Part shown: piece by piece, positions 59,645 to 64,000 of the stretch
How the letters are laid out: each line of letters opens with the position of its first letter
Numbering within the stretch: the first letter of the stretch is position 1
Assembly: GCF_004795035.1 (NCBI RefSeq)
Contig: NZ_SSBK01000034.1
Span: 1-64,000 of the forward strand
Direction: 5' to 3'
Length of the DNA stretch: 64,000 nucleotides
Source: Streptomyces sp. A0958
GTDB lineage: Bacteria > Actinomycetota > Actinomycetes > Streptomycetales > Streptomycetaceae
Translations under genes and position numbers: made by a program
The notes under the pieces: model-generated
What the model was told of the DNA's origin: nothing
Databases searched by the model: none
Seen by the model: the letters and a program-made list of their open reading frames with translations, nothing else

Positions 59645-60060
59645 GCGGCAGCAGCAGGGCGCGGGCCGGCCGGACGGAAGCGCCGAAGAAGGGCATTCCG
59701 GCCACCGGCATGGCCGCGCCCCTCAACCCCGGCAGGATCGCCGCCCTGTTCGGCCTCGTGGTCGCCGGCGTCCTCGTCGGGATCGCCGGGGCGCTGGTGC
59801 AGTCCGCCTGGTTCCCCGGCGGACTGGTCCTCGCCCTGGCCGCGGCGGCCGGCCTCTTCTACGGTGGCCGCACCCTGACGGGCACCCAGCCGGGAGCCAT
59901 GGCGCCGGCGGCGGGGTGGCTGATTTCGGTCATTTTTCTGCTCAGTGGACGACCCGAAGGGGACTACGTCTTCGGTGACGCGCTGGGCCTGGCGTTCTTC
60001 ATGCTGGGCGGAATGGCCCTCGCTGTGATCTGCGCCACCTTGCCGCGCTCGCCCCGCTAG
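59641..60060 (+). CDS. DUF6113-like membrane protein
   Basis: This 139-aa protein has about four hydrophobic helices (ALFGLVVAGVLVGIAGALVQ, GGLVLALAAAAGLFYGG, AAGWLISVIFLLSG, ALGLAFFMLGGMALAVI) after a basic, unstructured N-terminus. It belongs to a membrane family found next to mshB in Streptomyces. It is coupled to mshB by a GTGA overlap and may act with it, but no role is established. Confidence 0.82.
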   Translation: MSGSSRARAGRTEAPKKGIPATGMAAPLNPGRIAALFGLVVAGVLVGIAGALVQSAWFPGGLVLALAAAAGLFYGGRTLTGTQPGAMAPAAGWLISVIFLLSGRPEGDYVFGDALGLAFFMLGGMALAVICATLPRSPR

Positions 60061-60254
60061 CGGGCCGACAGCGGCCGACCTGCCAAGTAATGTGCCACGT
60101 CCGATCCCGTAATGCCCCCTGTCCGTCCGGGGGGTGCGCCGTCGTTTCCCCCGGTCGCGGGGTGTCTGCCGGCAGCGCCCAGTAAGGTGGTTCGGGCGCC
60201 CGGGCTGCGGCACGGGGGAAGTACGGGCGGCGGAGCCAATCGGGAGAACCTGCT

Positions 60255-62474
60255 TTGAGTCGTGAAACTGACAGTTCGTCCTCGGGGCCCCAGGGGCGCG
60301 GAGGAGCCGCGTACCCGTCGGGTACGCCGCCGTACGGATCGCGCCAGTATCCGTCACCGCACCCGTCGCAGGACGCCCCGGAGGAGAACCCGGAACCGGG
60401 CGATCCCGGACGGTCCGGAGAGCCGAAGACCGAGACGACCCTGACGACGCGTATCCGGATCAACATCCCGGGCTCGCGTCCCATCCCGCCGGTCGTCATG
60501 CGTACGCCCATGAGCGACGCCGAGGGCGGCGGCGAGCGGACCGGCGAGATCCCGCGCCCGGGCACCCCGGCGCAGGGCGGCGCGCAGCAGACGCCCCAGG
60601 CGCCTGCGGCGGAGACCGGCGAGGAGGCCGGCCCGGCCGCCGACCCCGCGTCCGAGAAGCCGGCCAGGGAGAAGAGCGGCAGCGACTGGTTCGCCCCGCG
60701 CAAGGCCCCGGCGACCGCCAAGCCCGCGACGGACGGGCAGTCCGGCGGCGGCACGGACGGCGCGGGCTTCCCCGCCGCCGGCCCGGGTGGACCCGGCGCC
60801 GCGACGGGCCGGGGCGCTCCGGGCGGACCCGGTGCCGGTGCCCCCACGGGCCAGGGTGCTCCGGGTGGGCCCGGCGCTCCCGCCGGTCCGCGTGGGCCCG
60901 GTGCCCGGCCGGGCGGTCCGGCCCCCGGCCGGGTGACGCCGCCCTCGGGGCCGCGCACCGACCTCCCGTACTTCTCGGACGGCCCGCAGCGCGACCTCCC
61001 GGAGGGTCCGGGCGCGCCCGGCGACGGCCCGCGCTCCACGCCGAACCTCGGGGTCCGCACCCCCGGCCCGGCCGGTCCCACCACGGGCCCGGCCGCCGGC
61101 ACCTCGGCGCTCACCCCGAACCTCGACGGCCCCGCCCTCTTTCCGCCGGGCCTCGGCGCGGGCAGCCAGGCGGGCCCCGGTGCGCAGATGCCCGGCGGCC
61201 CCGGTGCGCAGACGCCCGGCGGCCCCGGTGGGGTGCCACCGCGGATGTCCGACGACACCGCCGTGCTGACCCCGCAGTTCGCGCAGCCCGGCGGCCCCGG
61301 CGACAACGTCTCGGGTGACACGCTGAACAGCGGCATCCCCGTCGTACCCGGCGACCGGCGCGACCAGTCGCCGTTCCCGGGCGGCGACGGCGCCGGGCGC
61401 GCCCCGGCCGACCCGATGGGCACCGGACCCGCCGGGCAGGACGGCTTCGCCCCGAAGCCGCCGGTCCCCGCCGCCCGGACCGCCCCGAAGCCGGGCGCCC
61501 CCGCGAAGAAGGGCCGCTCCAAGCTGGTGCTGCTCGGCGTCGCGGCCGTCTGCCTGCTCGGCGTCGCGTACGGCGCCGGGCTGCTGATGAACCACTCGGA
61601 CGTGCCCAAGGGCACCACCGTGCTCGGCGTCGACATCGGCGGCGGCACGAAGGAGCAGGGCGTCGAGAAGCTGGACGCCGCGCTCGCCAAGCGCGCCGCG
61701 GCCCCGCTCCAGCTGAGCGTGGACGGCAAGAAGACGCAGCTCGCGCCGGACAAGGCCGGGCTCTCCCTGGACAGCCAGGCGACCGTGCGCTCCGCCGCGG
61801 GCAGCGACTACAACCCGGTCTCCGTCATCGGTTCGCTCTTCGGCGGCGAGCGGGCCGTCGACCCGGTGTTCCCGGTGGACGAGGAGAAGCTCGGCGTCGC
61901 GCTGCAGGACCTGTCCGGTGTCTCGGGCACCGCGAAGGACGGGACGATCAAGTTCGAGCCGGGCAAGGCCGTGGCCGTACCGGGCCGGCCGGGCAAGGCG
62001 CTCGACGTGAACAAGTCGGTGGTCTCCGTCCGGGACGCCTACCGCGCCCAGGTCGAGACGGGCCGTACGAACACCGTCGAGCTGCCCGTCGTCACCAAGC
62101 AGCCCACCATCACCCAGGCCGAACTGGACCGGGCGATGAAGGAGTTCGCCGAGCCCGCGATGTCCGGCCTGGTCGTCATCCAGGCGGGCGGGAGGCAGAT
62201 CCCGTTCGGCCCGGCCAAGTCGCTGCCGCAGATCCTGTCGATGGTCCCGGTCGACGGCAAGCTCGTCGACCGCTACGACAAGAAGGCCATCGAACAGCTC
62301 TGCGGGGGCGTCTTCAACGGCGTCATGATCACCAAGGGCGACGGCAAGAAGCACCAGCTCGGCGCGGAAGACGTGGCCCTCGCCATGAAGGGCGCGCTGC
62401 TCGGCAAGACCGAGGCCGAGCGGACCGTCACGATCGACCTCGACGGCAACGGCAACGGCAACAGCAACGGCTGA
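60255..62474 (+). CDS. Membrane-anchored protein with long Pro/Gly-rich N-terminus and peptidoglycan-binding-like domain
   Basis: The 739-aa protein has a cytoplasmic, disordered N-terminal half (about 1-418) rich in Gly, Pro and Ala with short repeats such as GPGAPTGQGAPGGPGAP. One transmembrane helix lies near residues 423-441 (LVLLGVAAVCLLGVAYGAGL), and an extracellular half of about 295 residues follows. That half contains VLGVDIGGGTKEQGVEKLDA and LSVDGKKTQLAPDKAGLSLD, typical of the PG_binding_4 fold of YoaR/VanW-type proteins. It ends in GNGNGNSNG. The start is a rare TTG at 60255 read as Met, with GGGAGAACC upstream. Role is probably cell-envelope related. Confidence 0.8.
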   Translation: MSRETDSSSSGPQGRGGAAYPSGTPPYGSRQYPSPHPSQDAPEENPEPGDPGRSGEPKTETTLTTRIRINIPGSRPIPPVVMRTPMSDAEGGGERTGEIPRPGTPAQGGAQQTPQAPAAETGEEAGPAADPASEKPAREKSGSDWFAPRKAPATAKPATDGQSGGGTDGAGFPAAGPGGPGAATGRGAPGGPGAGAPTGQGAPGGPGAPAGPRGPGARPGGPAPGRVTPPSGPRTDLPYFSDGPQRDLPEGPGAPGDGPRSTPNLGVRTPGPAGPTTGPAAGTSALTPNLDGPALFPPGLGAGSQAGPGAQMPGGPGAQTPGGPGGVPPRMSDDTAVLTPQFAQPGGPGDNVSGDTLNSGIPVVPGDRRDQSPFPGGDGAGRAPADPMGTGPAGQDGFAPKPPVPAARTAPKPGAPAKKGRSKLVLLGVAAVCLLGVAYGAGLLMNHSDVPKGTTVLGVDIGGGTKEQGVEKLDAALAKRAAAPLQLSVDGKKTQLAPDKAGLSLDSQATVRSAAGSDYNPVSVIGSLFGGERAVDPVFPVDEEKLGVALQDLSGVSGTAKDGTIKFEPGKAVAVPGRPGKALDVNKSVVSVRDAYRAQVETGRTNTVELPVVTKQPTITQAELDRAMKEFAEPAMSGLVVIQAGGRQIPFGPAKSLPQILSMVPVDGKLVDRYDKKAIEQLCGGVFNGVMITKGDGKKHQLGAEDVALAMKGALLGKTEAERTVTIDLDGNGNGNSNG

Positions 62475-62491
62475 CCCCGCCCGCACCGCGT

Positions 62492-62531
62492 GCCGCCGCC
62501 CCCGGCCGGACCTCCGGCCGGGGGCGGCGGC
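62492..62531 (+). terminator. Terminator after the membrane-anchored protein
   Basis: The 18-bp arms 62492-62509 and 62514-62531 are exact complements around the loop ACCT, 18 bp after the stop. Further GGGCCCGGG-type palindromic sequence follows up to about 62577. Confidence 0.85.
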
Positions 62532-62670
62532 GTTCCCGGGCCCGGGCCCGGGGCCTTCCCGTTCCCGGGCCCGGGAAGCGCCCGTCATCCGCGGGGCATG
62601 ACATCTGTCATCCCGTATCCACGACCCGCGACCCTGCCGGACGCACCCCCCGGTCCGCCAGGCTGGACGC

Positions 62671-63609
62671 ATGACAACGACAGCCACCGGAGCGACCGCG
62701 GCGAGGACCGCCGTGGTCAGCTTCGACCAGGTCACCAAGGCCTACGGAGACGTACGCGCCGTCGACGGGCTCACCCTCGACCTGCACCCCGGCGAGACCG
62801 TGGCGCTGCTCGGCCCCAACGGCGCCGGGAAGTCCTCCACCCTCGACCTCCTCCTCGGCCTGCGCCCCGCCGACTCCGGCAGCGTCCGCCTCTTCGGCAC
62901 GTCCCCGCAGGAGGCCATCGCGGCCGGCCGGGTCGGCGCCATGCTCCAGAGCGGCGGCCTGATGGAGGACGTCACCGTCGAGGAACTGGTCCGGCTGGGC
63001 TGCGTCCTGCACCCGCGCCCCTACCCGGTGAGCGAGGTGCTGGCCCGCGCGGGCGTCGCGTCGATCGCCGGCCGGATGGTCAACAAGCTCTCCGGCGGCC
63101 AGGAGCAGCGCGTACGGTTCGCCCTCGCCACCGCCGGCGCCAACGACCTGATCGTGCTCGACGAACCGACCACCGGTATGGACGTGACCGCCCGCCAGGC
63201 CTTCTGGGCCACCATGCGCGAGCAGGCCGAGCAGGGCCGTACCGTCCTGTTCGCCACCCACTACCTCGAAGAGGCCGACGCGATCGCCGACCGCGTCCTG
63301 GTCCTGCACAAGGGCCGCCTCCTCGCCGACGGCACCGCCGCCGAGATCAAGGCGAGGGCCGGGGCCCGCCGGATCTCCTTCGAGCTGGAGGGCCCGGTCG
63401 ACGAAGCGGCCCTGCGCGCGCTGCCGTTCCTGTCCGCGCTCGACATCAGCGGCCGGCGGGTGCGCATCCAGTCGCACAACGCCGACGCGACCGTGCACGC
63501 CGTCTACGGCCTCGGCCTCTACCCGCGCGAGCTGGAAGTCGCCGGTCTCGGACTGGAGCAGGCCTTCGTCGCCATCACCGAGGCCGAGGAGGCCAGGACC
63601 TCATGCTGA
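62671..63609 (+). CDS. ABC-2-type exporter, ATPase
   Basis: The 312-aa ATPase is of the DrrA/CcmA type used by ABC-2 exporters: Walker A LLGPNGAGKSSTLDLLLGL (about 47-65), signature KLSGGQEQRV, Walker B DLIVLDEPTTGMD and H-loop FATHYLEEAD, with the C-terminal extension of this group. It likely exports a drug or lipid together with the overlapping permease. The start at 62671 is an ATG with no strong ribosome binding site. Its stop overlaps the permease start by 7 bp. Confidence 0.92.
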   Translation: MTTTATGATAARTAVVSFDQVTKAYGDVRAVDGLTLDLHPGETVALLGPNGAGKSSTLDLLLGLRPADSGSVRLFGTSPQEAIAAGRVGAMLQSGGLMEDVTVEELVRLGCVLHPRPYPVSEVLARAGVASIAGRMVNKLSGGQEQRVRFALATAGANDLIVLDEPTTGMDVTARQAFWATMREQAEQGRTVLFATHYLEEADAIADRVLVLHKGRLLADGTAAEIKARAGARRISFELEGPVDEAALRALPFLSALDISGRRVRIQSHNADATVHAVYGLGLYPRELEVAGLGLEQAFVAITEAEEARTSC

Positions 63610-64000
63610 ACACCTTTTCGTGGGCCCTCATCAAGCTCGAAGTGACCCGCACCCTGCGGAACAAGAAGTTCATGTTCTTCTCGGTCATCTACCCGTCGGT
63701 GATCTACCTGCTGATCTCCGGCACCCAGGACACCACCGACACGGTGGCGGGCACCGATCTGACCCTCCAGGCCTTCTTCATGGTCTCCATGGCCTCCTTC
63801 GGCGCGCTGACCGCCGTCCTGATGGGCAACAGCGAACGCATCGCCAAGGAGCGCGAGAAGGGCTGGGTGCGCCAGCTGAGGCTGACCGCGCTGCCCGGCC
63901 GCGGCTACGTCCTGGCCAAGATCGCCGGCGCCGCCGTGGTCACCCTGCCCTGCATCGTCGTCGTCTTCCTCGTCGCCGCCTCGGCCAAACACGTCCGCTT
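63603..64000 (+). CDS. ABC-2-type exporter, permease (partial, runs off window)
   Basis: The frame begins MLNTFSWALIKLEVTRTLRN and continues with FMFFSVIYPSVIYLLISGTQ, AFFMVSMASFGALTAVLMGN and SERIAKEREKGWVRQLRLTA, the usual ABC-2 permease N-terminal part, up to the window edge. About 132 codons are visible, covering the first two or three transmembrane helices. It is coupled by overlap to the ATPase gene. Confidence 0.88.
   Translation, partial: MLNTFSWALIKLEVTRTLRNKKFMFFSVIYPSVIYLLISGTQDTTDTVAGTDLTLQAFFMVSMASFGALTAVLMGNSERIAKEREKGWVRQLRLTALPGRGYVLAKIAGAAVVTLPCIVVVFLVAASAKHVR

Noticed and set aside
62532..62577. GGGCCCGGG-rich palindromes after the terminator as an attachment site or origin element
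   Set aside because: They are short, low-complexity GC palindromes with no integrase or replication gene nearby; most likely part of the terminator region.
1..64000. tRNA, rRNA or known riboswitch genes
   Set aside because: No cloverleaf-like segment with a conserved T-loop, no rRNA sequence and no recognisable riboswitch core was seen by eye on either strand; a covariance-model scan would settle this.

Overview
The window reads as chromosomal DNA of a Streptomyces or a close filamentous actinomycete. G+C is very high, third codon positions are almost all G or C, GTG and TTG starts are frequent, and the gene families are characteristic: mycothiol biosynthesis (mshB), a bldK-type peptide transporter, SpoIIE/HATPase signalling proteins, a chitin-active LPMO behind a DasR-type dre site, and a large LuxR (LAL) regulator. 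No rRNA, tRNA or CRISPR array was recognised.

Region 1 (1-8547) is accessory. It holds a VapBC toxin-antitoxin pair, an IS1380-family element with matching ends and a probable 5-bp target duplication but a frameshifted transposase, a Uma2-family endonuclease-like gene with a strong hairpin at its stop, a decayed TPR gene, and a tightly coupled three-gene minus-strand operon (8547 to 4500). That operon encodes a TIR-domain protein, a 664-aa protein with a degenerate P-loop, and a membrane-anchored protein. The TIR protein's tail and the second protein's N-terminus carry the same Gly/Asn/Gln-rich motif, which suggests they are physically paired in an undescribed TIR-based conflict (defence) system. 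This is the most promising candidate for something new in the window.

Region 2 (8823-17440) holds an XRE regulator, a secreted AA10 LPMO with a chitin-binding module and a near-perfect dre operator, a LAL-type LuxR regulator, a secreted M4 metallopeptidase with a chitin-binding module, and a small secreted protein. It looks like a chitin and protein degradation neighbourhood.

Region 3 (17571-35017) is mostly conserved chromosomal housekeeping: a GntR/UTRA regulator, a SPOR protein, a Nudix hydrolase with a repeat-built tail, two HATPase signalling proteins (one a PAS-GAF-SpoIIE-HATPase phosphatase), a TPM protein and a PspA/IM30 protein, an acetylxylan-esterase-like hydrolase, a MarR-MFS pair behind a 36-bp perfect palindrome, an isochorismatase-like protein lacking the usual Cys, two lipoproteins and typA.

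Region 4 (35502-54819) is a 19-kb block of three complete oligopeptide ABC importers. The outer two (both plus strand, order binding protein, permease, permease, ATPase, ATPase) are close paralogues. They flank a minus-strand operon with the order permease, binding protein, permease, ATPase, ATPase, which matches bldKA-E. In each operon a stable stem-loop follows the binding-protein gene, consistent with excess expression of the binding protein over its membrane partners.

Region 5 (54997-64000) returns to conserved genes: a polytopic membrane protein, an S9/DPP IV peptidase with in-frame tandem copies of its own C-terminus beyond the stop, a small membrane protein, mshB, a DUF6113-like membrane protein, a large Pro/Gly-rich membrane-anchored protein with a peptidoglycan-binding-like domain, and an ABC-2 exporter pair whose permease runs off the window.
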